From the NCBI GenBank assembly GCA_002794775.1, contig NBAY01000031.1, forward strand, positions 434,001 to 498,000: DNA of 64,000 nt, given 5' to 3'. This document shows positions 34,452 through 45,780 of the stretch, in pieces. The position numbers and the translations under genes were made by a program. Under the pieces are notes generated by a model. That model was not told the DNA's origin. It made no database searches and was given only the letters and a program-made list of their open reading frames with translations. Position 1 is the stretch's first letter; every line of letters begins with the position of its first letter. The DNA comes from Porodaedalea pini. Lineage: Eukaryota; Basidiomycota; Agaricomycetes; Hymenochaetales; Hymenochaetaceae.

Positions 34452-34876
34452 TGTCAGCGACGGACTACGGGTACGCAAATGGTAGCCGGGTCATGCGGAA
34501 CTCAGTCAGAGGAGGAGGGAGACAAGAGAGAGAGCGGTGAGCCAGGGGGAACTGACACAGCGCGGAGATAAGGAGCAGCTTCTGGACGTAGCCAGGTAGA
34601 ATTGACCAGGTCGAAACTAGGGGATAAGTACAGGAGGACTACCTACTTATATACCCTTCAGCGGCTGCGCACGGACCAGGGAATTAACTACTACATAAGG
34701 ATAGATGATAGAACGTCGTGGAACTTCATAGAATAATGAAATCATAGGATCGGTCAGCGAGTAAGGATAGTGCGAGAAGGAGCGTAATGAATAATGAGTA
34801 AGCAGGAATAAGCGTGATTAGTGATGGATGGATAAGATATGATAAGATAAGATAATTTAAAAAAGCGTCCATGACA
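34452..34876 (-). repeat. 5' LTR of the Ty3/gypsy element
   Basis: 425 bp, carrying the likely promoter (TATATA on the minus strand at 34648-34653) and the presumed RNA start near 34618. It is almost identical to the LTR at 27938-28362. Confidence 0.96.
34648..34653 (-). promoter_or_regulatory. TATA box of the Ty3/gypsy LTR
   Basis: TATATA read in element orientation, 35 nt upstream of the 11-nt self-priming sequence. The same hexamer is present at the equivalent place in the 3' LTR. Confidence 0.6.
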
Positions 34877-34956
34877 AAAACCCCCTTCCCTCACTCCAGC
34901 TTCCTTCCAATATTTTTTTGGGTGACTTTAACCGACACGCAGATCTTTGGTCTTTC

Positions 34957-36832
34957 TGTCAGGACTCGAACTTTTCCCTTCTTTTTATTTTTCTTCTATC
35001 ATTTCTTTTCTTTTTAATCGCTCCTTTTCATTATAATTAATCATCTTTTCAATCATTTCCCACACTCCTTTCACATGACCTTCATTCGTTCCATTCCAAG
35101 TTACATAAACTATACAGTACTTAGATAATCCGGTCTCACAATCGGCGCGAATAAAAGGTTTGAGGAACTCGCATGAACACTTGTTCTGCTTTTCCTCTTA
35201 CCTCCGTGATGACCTAGGTGAGACCGCGTTGTCAGGCCAGGAATACGTTTGGAAATAACTAGTGATAACTCTACACAGTAGGATCTAGCCAAACAGCACA
35301 GTATCATGAACACACCCAAAACTCGCACATATGCACTTGCATTACGCTCATCAACTAGCATGTAACATGACATTCATAACAAATCATCTAAGGACATATC
35401 CCCCAAATCCCACCCAAGGCACAATCACTCAAGTGCACCTGAATAATCATTAGCCATATGAAACTCTAACCAGAAATTATTATTATTATCATACCGAATA
35501 GGCCTCTGGACAAGCCGAGCCACATTGATCATAGGAGCCCAGTCTACCTCCACCTGAATAGTCGTCTCAACCAGGATACTGAAATAATATGCAGTCAGAT
35601 GGTCTGACCCAAAAGAGGAAGGGACAATCATTACTTAATTGGCTCCATCTGACAGTAACCATCAGACCGGGTAGGTCTCAGAAAGGCCATCAAGTGATTA
35701 AACAAGCGGTGCAGGTAGGAGTGTATTTTGGCACAGCTCGACATCATAGAGGAAGACATTTAGGGAATTGTGTACCAGGCAATGACCTTTTCACAAAGAT
35801 ATTTGACTATCACAGTACTCAGATATCGGATATAAAGCCTAGCAAGGTCCCCGATCAAAAGCATTCAATTAGTCGGTTGCAGAAGAAAAGAGGGTACACA
35901 TCTTATTCAGTAGTCATGGCTTCAGGAAGTTGCACAGCCTCACCCATTTTAGTGTGGGAAAGGAAGTCAGAAAGGATGGAAGACCAAGGTCTAGGCTGGT
36001 CTCTCCAAATGGAGGAAGCGGTGTTCATGATGATCAGCAATGAGTCATACATGGTCACAATGGCTTAATCAGTGGCAATCACATCAGAGCATGATGATGA
36101 TCAGCAATGAGTCATATACTGTCACAATAGATCAGTCAGCCGTGATCCCATGTAGTCATGATGAAGTAGTCAAAATGAGTCACAAGGAGTCAGAAGGGAT
36201 AGTCAGAGAGTGTCATGTATCATCATATGTAGTCATTTGTAGAATCAGGTCTCTAGTAGTGTAGTACAGCTTTGTATCTGCCAAAGGGCATAAATAGGGC
36301 ATGTTTTGCTGCCCTAGAAATCAATATACATTTTCCCCTCTAGATCTCAGAAGCACAGAACCACCAGGGTTCTTAGTCAGACTACAGTTAGGAACTCAGC
36401 AGTTGAGAACTCAGCAGTTAAAACTGTCACTCTATTATATTCTCTACTACCAATTAGTTTGGTACCCTCTCTAGCACAGCCTAGATTCATCAGCAAGACA
36501 AGCTTGCAATCTCCAACAGCTACACACAGCTATCACACCAATCTCTGTCCCTCTTCACTGAACACCTGGGAAGGACCTGTTTAGATAAATAGACCGGTCA
36601 ACTCAGTGGAAGTGCCATTGGATTCATTTCACACCAGAATATTATCATCCCCACTTCCAGCAAGACAGCGTCCCCTCCTGTAGTAGTGTATATTGTATTA
36701 ATCCTCTTACCTCTGTGATGACCTAGCCTGAGTATAGCGTGTCCCGAGCCTCAGCTCGAGTATAGCATGTCCCAGACGACAGTCAGCCGAGGCCTGCCCA
36801 GTCCGAGTCGTCTCCCAGACTCCTGCCTAACA
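34957..36832 (+). repeat. LTR B inside LINE copy 1, itself interrupted by C
   Basis: Begins TGTCAGGACTCGAAC and ends GACTCCTGCCTAACA, flanked by CTTTC at 34952-34956 and 36833-36837. Both ends match the reverse complement of solo LTR A, so it belongs to the same family in the opposite orientation. Removing insertion C and one 4-bp duplication leaves 434 bp against 439 bp for A. The middle of B (about 35100-35160) is diverged from A. Confidence 0.87.
35230..36667 (+). repeat. LTR-like insertion C nested in LTR B
   Basis: 1,438 bp beginning TGTCAGGCCAGGAATACG and ending CCAGCAAGACA, with GCGT on both sides (35226-35229 and 36668-36671). TG...CA ends, a TATA-like CATAAATAGG near 36289, and no coding frame suggest a long solo LTR of a different family. 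A segment GATGATCAGCAATGAGTCAT is repeated near 36030 and 36095. The 4-bp duplication is shorter than usual, so boundaries are slightly less certain. Confidence 0.68.
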
Positions 36833-39800
36833 CTTTCCCATCACAATCCGCCAACTTTTCGAGATTGGCAGCACTCATTGACTGGATCAACGAGAACGGC
36901 TTACTTGTTTGCAACCCTCCCAACCAACATACCTATTTTAACCGTTCTAATTGTTCTAAATCCATTATTGACCTTGTCATTGCTTCAGATGACTTCGTCC
37001 CCCTTCTTTTAGACCATATTTCCATTTCAGACTCATCCTTAGACATTTCTTCAGATCATCTTCCTATTCGCTTTTCTTTCCATATTGACGCGCTTGCACC
37101 ACTTCCACAATCTCCCCTTCGTTCAATTTGCTCCCATGATTTACCCGCTTTCGTAGTGGATTTCTGTGATTCTAAATTATTTTCCTTCTCATTAGAAGGG
37201 ATTCATTCCCCCAAGGCGCTGGATGATCTCCTTTTTTCCTTTCAATCTTCATTTTCAGACTTTGCCCTTATCTTTCTTCACAAACAAAAACCTCGCTCAC
37301 ACTTCAGCCCCAACGCGTGGTGGTCCGAAGCTTGTTCGAAGCTTTATCGCGCACACTGTCGCAATCCTCACCCCGAGTCCCAAAAACTCCTTGACATCGA
37401 AATTGCACACACCAAAAATGCATTCTTTGATGCCCGTTTACAGCAATCCGATGCGCATACAGCCTGGCGCAGTCAGTTTTTAGGTACTGCACGCCACCGT
37501 ACCCCTATCGGCGCACTGCGCATGTCCAATGGGTCGTTTACACTCACCGAAGATGACAAAGCGTCCCTTTTCCATGAGACATTTTTTCCCCCTCTATTGC
37601 ATACGCCGGAGGCCATCACCCTCCCTGCCCTTCGTGACTATCGTCCTATTGAGATGAGCGACATTCACGATGCGCTCCAAGGCATTGATCGCAAAACGAG
37701 TCCTGGTAATAACCACATCTCGTACCGACACCTTGAGCTTCTTATCAAACATTGCGGACAATTTTTTGTGGACCTTTTTTCCTTTTGCTTGCAGACAGGC
37801 CACTTTCCTTTACCTTTCAGGACTTCGCTGGTTACCTTCAATCCAAAACCCAAACGTTCTGACTTCTCAGTTCCAAGAGCGTATCGCCCCATTACTTTGG
37901 TCAACACCCTTGGCAAACTTTTTGAACGAGTCCTTTTTAATATCTTGCAACCTTTTTTCAAAACCAATCTTCTTCTTCCGGACGCCCAGCATGGGTGTCG
38001 GAAACATCGTTCTTCTCTTACCGCTTGTTACGAATTGCTTTCTACTATTTCATCTGAACCTTTTACGTTCAGCGGCGGTGACCGGCATTCATCCGTCACT
38101 CACCGACACCGCTACTTTATCACTTCCATCCTTACCGTTGACATCCAAGGTTTTTTTGACAATATTTCTCATAATTGTCTTCTTACCAAACTCATTCAAT
38201 CCAACCTTCACCCTAATATTATCCATGTTCTTTCGACTTGGCTAAAAGACTGTCCCATTTCTTTCCATTTTAATAATTTCTTCTCTTCCCCTTTTATTAA
38301 ACCTAACCGTGGAGTTCCCCAAGGATCTCCATTATCCCCCCTCATTTCCGTTTTTGCTGCAGCCGAAGCTATCACGGCTTATAACACTAAATTTGGTCCG
38401 CACTGTCCTTTACTTGCGTACATGGACGACCACCTTCTTTGTTCGCGATCACTTAGCATTTCGACCAACCTAGTCCATCTTCGCAACCAATTCTGTTTTC
38501 TCTCTCTTCAGTTTCAATCTCTTAGTTTGTCCATTGACCCGGACGCCATCAAACTCCTTCATATCATTCCATATCGTCCAATTGCTAACATTATCATCCG
38601 GCCATTCTTAACAAATTCACCCACCTCCTCCAACACTTCTTTGTCTTTACCAAACAACCGAGTTATTTGCCCGTCGAGTCACCTTACTTGGCTAGGCGTT
38701 ATCTTTTCTTATGACCTTTCGCCCAAACTCCATTTCGGATCTCGGGCAAACAAAGCGCTCTCTACCCTTCATCAGCGCCATTTTCTTTTTAATCGTTCCA
38801 ATGGTGCATCTTTTCAATATGCCCGCCTTTTATATTTTGGTTTAATCCGTTCTGTTGCCATCTATGGCGCCGTCCTTTTTCCTGACTCCCCATTCATTTC
38901 TTCCATACTTCAAAAAACCCAAAATCGCTTTCTACATTCTGTTTTGCATAGCAACATTCAACCTGCCGTGGCGGAATCATTCTTATCATACCCTCCACTT
39001 AATCTGTTCATACGTTCGCTTTCCCAACGATTTCTTCTTTCATATTTTGCTCATTCTAAATGCAACCCCATTCCAAAACAATATTTAACATCATCACTCC
39101 TTCCTGGTATTTCAATTCCTAAATCTATTTCTTACCCTTCGTTCACCCCAATTCACTCTCGTCTTATTATGACTCCCATCCCCTCATTATCACAACGTTA
39201 CCGCGCTATTCGTGATTTCAATTCGTTCTTTCTACACCCTCCTCCTTACCAATATTTCATCTTCACAGATGGCTCCATCATACCCGATGCCGAGGACTCC
39301 TACAACAGGGGCCATGGATTCGTCATTATGCACGATCATCAAGAACTAGCTGTCTTTTCTTCAGCAGCGCACTCTCGTTCGAACATACTGTTTGAAGAGC
39401 AGGAAGCGCTCATCGCAGCCATGCATCGTATCTCTTCCCTCCTTGCGAAATGCTTCACACCCATCCATATCCATATTGTCACGGATTCGCTTAACAGCGT
39501 CGAGCTCATCTTTTCAAATGACACCCGACATGCGGAGTTCATAGTAACCTTCCGCCGTCTATGCGGGATATTTCTCGCCCTCCACCATGAGGCCTCGCAC
39601 ATTACTATCCAGTGGCTCCCTTCTCATCAGGGAGTGCTGGGCAACTCCAAAGCTGATAAGCTCGCAAAAGACGCCGTGTCTAAACCCAATCGTGTGTCTA
39701 TACCGGACTCGCTCCCCAATTTGAAGGTGCAAGTACAGCTCGATCTTCTTCAAGACTGGAAAGCCAGCACACTCAACCTTCATGGGCATCGCTCCATCAT

Positions 39801-40329
39801 CGAGCCATCCTCATTTATCCTTCACCCGACGCGAAGTCTCCATCCGTTTTTGAAGCTTTCTCCAAGGAAAAAGATACACCGCACAGTTCTATCTCGTGCC
39901 GCCAGCCTAATGCTGAACGCACTTGATCTACATGATCGAAACCTCGAACCCCGTTGTCCGGACCCAGCGTGCACCAAACATGATGTCCGTCATATCCTTA
40001 ATTGCTGCCCTTTCTTCGCATTAGTTCGACAGGGCCTTTTTCGTCAACATCTTCTACCTTTCCCATTTTCTGATTGGTTTCGTCCTAATAACTTTCTTCT
40101 CCTTCTAAAATTCGCCTATTTTTCGTTTCGCCGTCCACCCGACAGCATGCCTCTTTTATCTGAATTACCACCCTCCTTTTACCTTTAGCCAGACCATCCA
40201 TCTCTATTATGTTTGACCACCCGAAGTAACGCATACCATCATTCGTGCACTACGTACATAGTCTTTTGTCCCTTTTCCGGTTCCATTGCGGTTGGTAGTC
40301 TGTTAGGAGTAGATAGCAGAAATTATATA

Positions 40330-40351
40330 GCATAGCTCACGTGTTAGAAAC
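40330..40351. repeat. Abutting target duplications of the two LINE copies
   Basis: GCATAGCTCAC (40330-40340, right duplication of copy 1) is directly followed by GTGTTAGAAAC (40341-40351, left duplication of copy 2). These 22 bp are all that remains of host DNA between the two elements. A CACGTG palindrome spans the junction. Confidence 0.92.
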
Positions 40352-42245
40352 TTTATAATGCATCTGCTATCTACTTATCAACAGATATCCAACCGCTCGG
40401 AAAACAAACCGTAACTACAGAAGACAGAAAAGAAACGGACGAAGCGCTCGAGGAGTTGTTGGCTAGGCTGGGGTAGGGGTACAGAGTATTGTAAGGGAAG
40501 GCTAGAAGTGGTATGGGAGTGGGAGCTCTGAGAAAAGTGGCATAGCGTCGGGAGGACGACAAAAAGAGAAGTAAGCGAATTTAAGAAGTAACATGAAATT
40601 ATTGGGATAAAACCAATCAGGGAAGTGAAGGGGTAAAATGTGTTTGCGAAAAAGGCCATTACGGATATGTGCGAAAAAAGGGCATATATTTAACAGATGA
40701 CGGACATCGTGTTTGACGCAGAGGGGGTCCGGGCAACGGGGTTCAAGGTTACGAATATGCAGGTCAAGCATGTTTAGCAGAATGCTAACCGCGCGTCCGT
40801 GGACTAAGCGGGATATCCTCTTCTCATGAGGCAATTTGAGGAATGCGCGGAATGATTGAGTAGGGTAGAGAATGAATGAGGTGGGTTCGGTGATTGATCG
40901 ATGGCCACGCAAATTGACTAAGCGGGCCTTCCACTCGCGAAGAAGATCGAGTTGGAGTTGCGCATTAAGGTTGGGTAGTGAGACCGGAATGGGCTCACGA
41001 CTACGGTTGGACGCGGCGTCTTTGGCTAATTTATCGGCTTTCGAATTGCCCAGGACACCCCTATGAGAGGGAAGCCACTGGACAGCGATGTGTGACGCAG
41101 GGTGGTGTAGTACTAAGAATATTCCACATAGGCGACGAAATAAGATTATGAAATCTGAGTGATTGTGATCGTCGGAGAAGATGAGGTTGGCACAGTTAAG
41201 CGAGTCGGTGACGATGTGAATGTGCACCGGAGTGGAACAGTTTTTGAGAAGAGAAGATATTCGGCGTAAGGCTGCGATGAGCGCTTCCTGCTCCTCGAAC
41301 AAAATATTCGAGCGAGAGTGCGCTGCTGAGGAAAAGACAGCAAGTTCGCGGTGATCGTGCATAATAACGTAACCGTGGCCGCCGTTGGCGGCGCCTTCGT
41401 TGTCTGGGATGATGGAACCGTCTGTGAAGATAAAGTATTGGTAAGGGGGAGGGCGCAAGTAAAAGGAATTGAATGAGCGGATAGCTTTCTGGCGTTGGTC
41501 GGGCATTGGAGTTGGGGTAAGTATGAGTCTGGAATGAACTGGAACGAAAACAGGGTAAGAGGGAGTTTTAGGAATGGGAATGTCTGGAAGAAGGACATCG
41601 TATAGGTAACTGTTTTGGTTAGGTAGATGTTTGGAGTGAGAGAAATAGGAAAGAACGAAACGTTGTGCGAGCACACGAACGAAAAGGTCAAGAGGGGGAA
41701 TCGAAAAGACCGATTCTGCAATAGATGGCAATATAGACTGGTGAGTAATGGAATGAAGGAATCGATTTTGGATAGGTTGTAATAGGGAAGAGATGCAAGT
41801 GGAGTCGGGAAAAAGGACTGCGCCGTAAATCGCGACTGAACAGACGAGACCAAAATATAAAAGGCGAGCGTATTGAAAGAAAGAACCGTTTGAAGAATTA
41901 AAAAGAAATGAATGCTGGTGAAGAGTGGAAAGCGCTTTGTTAGCGCGAGCTTGAAAGTGAAGCTTGGGCGATAGGTCGAAAGAAAGAATGATTCCAAGCC
42001 AAGTTAGGTGTTGGGACGGTGAGACAGTTAAATCACCTGGAAGGGAAAGGGAAGGAGAAGAGGATTGAGAAGGGTTGTTCAGAAAAGACCGAAAGAGAAA
42101 GCGGGCAATTTTAGGATGAGGGAGGATGTGAAGAAGTTCGATGGCGTTGGGATCAATTGATAAACCAATCGCCTGGAATTGGGAGGAAAGGAAGGAGAAC
42201 TGGTTGCGTAAACGCGTCAAATTGGTCTGAAGGCTGAGCGACCGG

Positions 42246-43686
42246 TGTAGCGCTCGATTCGCGCTTAGGCGTCAGCCGTCCCAGCATACCACCCGCTTTA
42301 TTTATTATTATATACAGATACAAACCCCATAAACACAGTCAAGCACTTCGTTTCATCACTGTCTATCTTACACTTCGCATTTCACACGCTCGAATGGTCA
42401 CACTCGGCCATTCGAGCGTCAATATACCTTCGAATCTTTCATATGATCCATTAGTAACCTCATACATACGTTCAAATACTTTCATACACCCATTCGAACA
42501 CTCATACCACGTCCTATTCACACTCGAACGCTTCATTTCCTGTATATTCATTCCGTATCCCACTATATGCGCGCTCGAGCACTCTTTCCACTTCGTATCC
42601 ACTCGTTCGAACGCTTATAGCGCAGCCGGATTACGCGGTTGGGCTCAGGAAACGCATCGGGTTCCATCATGGGTCGCTCGGACGATTCCCGGGCCGTCGA
42701 CGTTGAATGTATCACGCTCGAACGACCGGATTCCGTCGTTCGCCGCGTTCTCCATGGGGCTCGAGCGTTATTTATCATCGTCTATCACTTCCAGGGTGCG
42801 TATTCGTCGCCATCACGCCCGAGGAACATTCGAGGACGTTCGAATGGAGTTGTTGGATGGACACATGATAAGTTTCTCGGGTTTCATTGGTCTTTTTATT
42901 GATGTCGAACCATTATTCCCCTTCGAGTTCGTGATTCATCATGTTCTCGAGTCATTCCATCCATAACATACGACTATTCTGACTCGAATACGCACCGCAC
43001 GCACTCCCCTACCTCCGTATGTACGTTCGACGTCGGTACCGAGCTCATTTCGCCTAGAGTATAAATAGTGCACACCTTTTGTACTCATTCTGTAGAGAGG
43101 GAATACACCCCCAGTTCGCCGCACAGTACACATTTCGAGTCTCATAAGTCATTCCCGTCTTCAGTTCATCTCTGCTCTGCATTTGCGAGCTCCGCCGACC
43201 GCTCGAATAGCGCGTTCGGTTCACCACATACGCTCGAAACCGATATTCCAGAGCTCCGAGCGCCCGACAAGCCCGACAAGGTATTATACCTGCATACTTC
43301 CGTCGCCCCACACGTTCGCCCCCTACTAAGAAGTCGCTCGATCGCTTCGGGGTACGCTCGAACGCCTTCGAGCACGTTCGAACGCTCGACGAACACCATC
43401 CAGGGGTTCGGACCATCCGAAACAGGCTGACACGGCCCCGCACCTTCCTCAACTTCAGACGTCAATCATTATAGTTATAGGGTCTGCGTTGGGAGTTCGA
43501 TTCTGACAGAATCGAGCGCTTTGACAAGGTTTCTGAACCAGAAGAGCCACTGTCTCGAGCGTCGATCACTCCGTTTCTATTTGGTCGTCCCTCCTCGACA
43601 ATCGAGTCACCGCAGTCTCCCTTGGGAAGAATATAGATTCGCCCTCGAGTCGACCGTCCGGTCTACAAAAGAGTCTGCATCGCGAT
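42246..43686 (+). repeat. LTR-like insertion D in LINE copy 2, rich in TCGA motifs
   Basis: 1,441 bp flanked by ACCGG at 42241-42245 and 43687-43691. It starts TGTAGCGCTCGATTCG and ends GAGTCTGCATCGCGAT, so the right end is not the usual CA. A strong TATAAATA lies at 43060-43067 and there is no long coding frame, consistent with a long LTR whose right end is atypical or rearranged. The sequence is crowded with TTCGAA, CTCGAG, CTCGAA and TTCGAG hexamers. Confidence 0.7.
43060..43067 (+). promoter_or_regulatory. TATA box within insertion D
   Basis: TATAAATA followed by a pyrimidine-rich stretch, about 620 bp before the right end of the element, as expected for the U3/R boundary of a long LTR. 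It points antisense to the host LINE. Confidence 0.5.
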
Positions 43687-45780
43687 ACCGGGCAGAAAGG
43701 AGGTGATCATCCATGTATGCGAATAAAGGACGGTGTGAGCCAAAGCGATTGTAATAAGAAAAAATGACGTCGGACGACGCAAAGATTGAAATGAGTGGAG
43801 ATAGAGGAGATCCCTGAGGGACCCCGCGATTGGGTTTAATGAATGGTGTAGAAAAGAAATTATTGAAGTGAAGTGAAATGGGGCGATCAGAAAGCCAAGC
43901 TGCTAGGACGTGAATGAAGTTGGGGTGGACGTTAGAATGAATGAGTTTGTTAAGAAGGAGAGAATGGGAAATATTATCAAAGAAACCTTGAATGTCAACG
44001 GTGAGGATTGAAGTAATGAGGTGGCGGTGGCGTAAGTGGGCCTTGTCGGGGACCGGCTCGCCAGCCACAATAAACGGATCAGAAAGAATAAAAGAGAGTA
44101 AGTCGTAACAAGTGGTAAGGGAAGACCGATGTTTACGACATCCATGTTGAGAATCAGGGAGGAGGTTATTGGTTTCAAAAAATGGTTGAAGAAAGTTAAA
44201 GAGGACGCGTTCGAAAAGTTTACCGATGGAGTCCACCAAAGTGATGGGTCGGAAAGCCCTGGGCACTGAGAAATCAGTGCGTTTGGGCTTGGGAATGAAA
44301 GTGACTAAAGACGTTTTGAAAGGGAATGGAAAATGACCTAATTCGAGACATTTAGAAAAAAGGTCCGCAAAAAATTGTCCCTGGAATTCTACCAGCAGGG
44401 CGAGGTGTTGGTACGAGATGTGGTTGTTACCAGGGCTCGTATCTTTATCGACTCCGCGGAGGGCGTTAAGCACATCATTCGTAGAAATTTTCGGGCTGTC
44501 TGTTAGAGCGGGCAGGTGCACCGGCTCAGGCTGCGTTGATAAGGGTGGAAAGAATGTGTTGCGAAATAGGGTGGCTTTGTCATCCTCGGTTAACGAGAAG
44601 GATCCATTAGGCATCCTGAGGGCGCCGATAGGGGCATGGCGGCGCGCGACACCTGTAAACTGTCGATGCCAGATAGTGTGTTGATCAGAGCGTTGGAGGC
44701 GAGCTCCAAAAAAGGCGGATTTGGCTCTGGACAATTCGACGTCCAGCAGGTGTTTCGATGCAGCAGAGGGGTTGTGACAGTAGTCCCGGTAAAGTCTAGA
44801 ACAGGCTTCGAACCACCAGGCGTTGGGGCCGAAGTATGTGCGTGGTTTGCAATTGTGGAGGAACACCTTGGTGAAAGATGAAAAGGATTCTTGGAAGGAA
44901 GAAAGTAAATCGTCCAGCGACTTTGGCGAATCGACATTCGAAAGGTCGAAAGAAAAAAGTTTGGAATCACAAAATTCGGAAACGAAACGCGGCAAGTCAT
45001 TAGAACGAATGGAACGAAGGGGGTGTTGAGAGGGGGTAGTTAGAAAGTTTAGATTAAAAGAGAATGAAATCGGATAGTGGTCTGAAGAGGTGGTAAAGGA
45101 AGGATCGGAAATAATGATAGATTCAGAAATTTGAGCCGAAAAGTCGTCTGACGACAAAACGAGATCAATGACGGAGCGAGTATTGGTAGAACGGTTATAA
45201 TAAGTGGGTTGGTCTGGTGGGTTGCACACCGTGAGTCCGGCATTACCGATCCAGTCGGTGAGCACATTGGACTGGGTGAGATTGAGAGATTGTGTAGGGA
45301 GTGACCATAAAGCGGAATGACGGTTGAAGTCTCCAACAAAGATATTGGAGATGGAATTAAGAAGGGGTAGGTTGGATTCGAATTCCTGTTGGGACGGGGA
45401 GTTGTAAACATTCCATAAAAACAACGGGGTGGGGAGATCACGAGAAATCGTGATAACTGAAATATTAGGAGAAGGATTGGGGGTGTGAAAGAGTGAGACC
45501 CGATGAACGAGTCGAGAATGAACGTAAGTACAACAACGCGGTTTGCCTGGAATGGGCGGGAGAAAAGCGGTGTAAGGGACATGGTTGCGAGAAACGAAAT
45601 CACGACCGCCTGCCGGGTCAGATTTGGACGGGAGGATTCTCTGGATGACAGGGACCTCTTGAAGACAGACAATGTCCGGGGCTGACCCGGAAGACGAAAA
45701 TGAGCGAAAAAGGAAATCAAAGGAGGGTGAAGAATTGCGAATGTTAAGGGAAAGAACTGAAATAGTCAAAGACATAGGAA

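Larger units (their letters stand above)
27938..34876 (-). mobile_element. Ty3/gypsy chromovirus-type LTR retrotransposon inside LINE copy 1
   Basis: A complete 6,939-bp element read on the minus strand, flanked by the 5-bp duplication AAAAC (27933-27937 and 34877-34881). Order in its own direction: LTR, about 0.85-kb leader, gag, pol (protease, reverse transcriptase, RNase H, integrase with chromodomain), polypurine tract, LTR. The two 425-bp LTRs differ at two sites by eye (offsets 112 and 263), so insertion is recent. One in-frame TGA in pol is the only coding defect noted. Confidence 0.96.
27092..40188 (+). pseudogene. LINE copy 1 ORF2 (endonuclease-RT-RNase H), split by three insertions
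   Basis: ORF2 pieces lie at 27092-27398, 27843-27937, 34882-34956 and 36838-40188. Their lengths total 3,828 nt, exactly 1,276 codons, with no stop inside. The first three pieces hold the AP-type endonuclease (for example NIFLGDFNRH). The last holds SSDHLPIRFSF, the reverse transcriptase (GVPQGSPLSPLIS, LAYMDDHLL), the RNase H (FTDGSI, EEQEALIA, IVTDSLN, WLPSHQGVLGNSKADK) and a C-terminal CCHC-like motif (CPDPACTKHDVRHILNC). The insertions break the gene, but the host frame is otherwise undamaged, so they landed in an intact element. Confidence 0.93.
24779..40329 (+). mobile_element. Tad-like non-LTR retrotransposon, copy 1, with nested insertions
   Basis: A full-length two-ORF LINE: 72-bp leader, ORF1, 6-nt spacer, ORF2 and a 141-bp 3' tail ending AGTAGATAGCAGAAATTATA plus TA, with no poly(A). 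It is flanked by perfect 11-bp duplications. Removing three inserted elements, each with one duplication copy, leaves about 6,282 bp against about 6,296 bp for copy 2. RNase H in ORF2 and Cys-rich knuckles in ORF1 fit the fungal Tad1 clade (family knowledge; not verified by phylogeny). Confidence 0.93.
40502..45775 (-). pseudogene. LINE copy 2 ORF2 (endonuclease-RT-RNase H), split by insertion D
   Basis: The pieces 45775-43687 and 42240-40502 total 3,828 nt, 1,276 codons, the same as copy 1. The first holds the AP-type endonuclease (VGDFNRHSALW, SSDHYPISFSF) and reverse transcriptase up to FAYMDDHLLSAR. The second resumes at LTRLRNQFSFL and holds RNase H (FTDGSIIPDNEG, IVTDSLN, WLPSHRGVLGNSKADK) and the C-terminal CPDPLCVKHDVRHLLNIC motif. 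D lies 6 bp after the YMDDHLL catalytic region, so the copy cannot be active, but no other break is seen. Confidence 0.93.

Noticed and set aside
27399..36832. One 9.4-kb DNA transposon with about 170-bp terminal inverted repeats
   Set aside because: LINE ORF2 pieces reappear at 27843-27937 and 34882-34956, and each segment has its own 5-bp duplication. It is three separate insertions, two of them inverted LTRs of one family.
40308..40375. 68-bp MITE with inverted repeats AGTAGATAGCAGA
   Set aside because: The two arms are the 3' ends of the two tail-to-tail LINE copies, shown by the 11-bp duplications lying between them.
41146..41997. A 283-codon minus-strand frame
   Set aside because: Alternative-frame shadow of LINE copy 2 ORF2; the RT/RNase H frame has the conserved motifs.
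43479..43515. Possible tRNA-like B box (GGGAGTTCGATTCTG) in insertion D
   Set aside because: No matching A box, acceptor stem or cloverleaf could be formed around it; it fits the TCGA-rich background.
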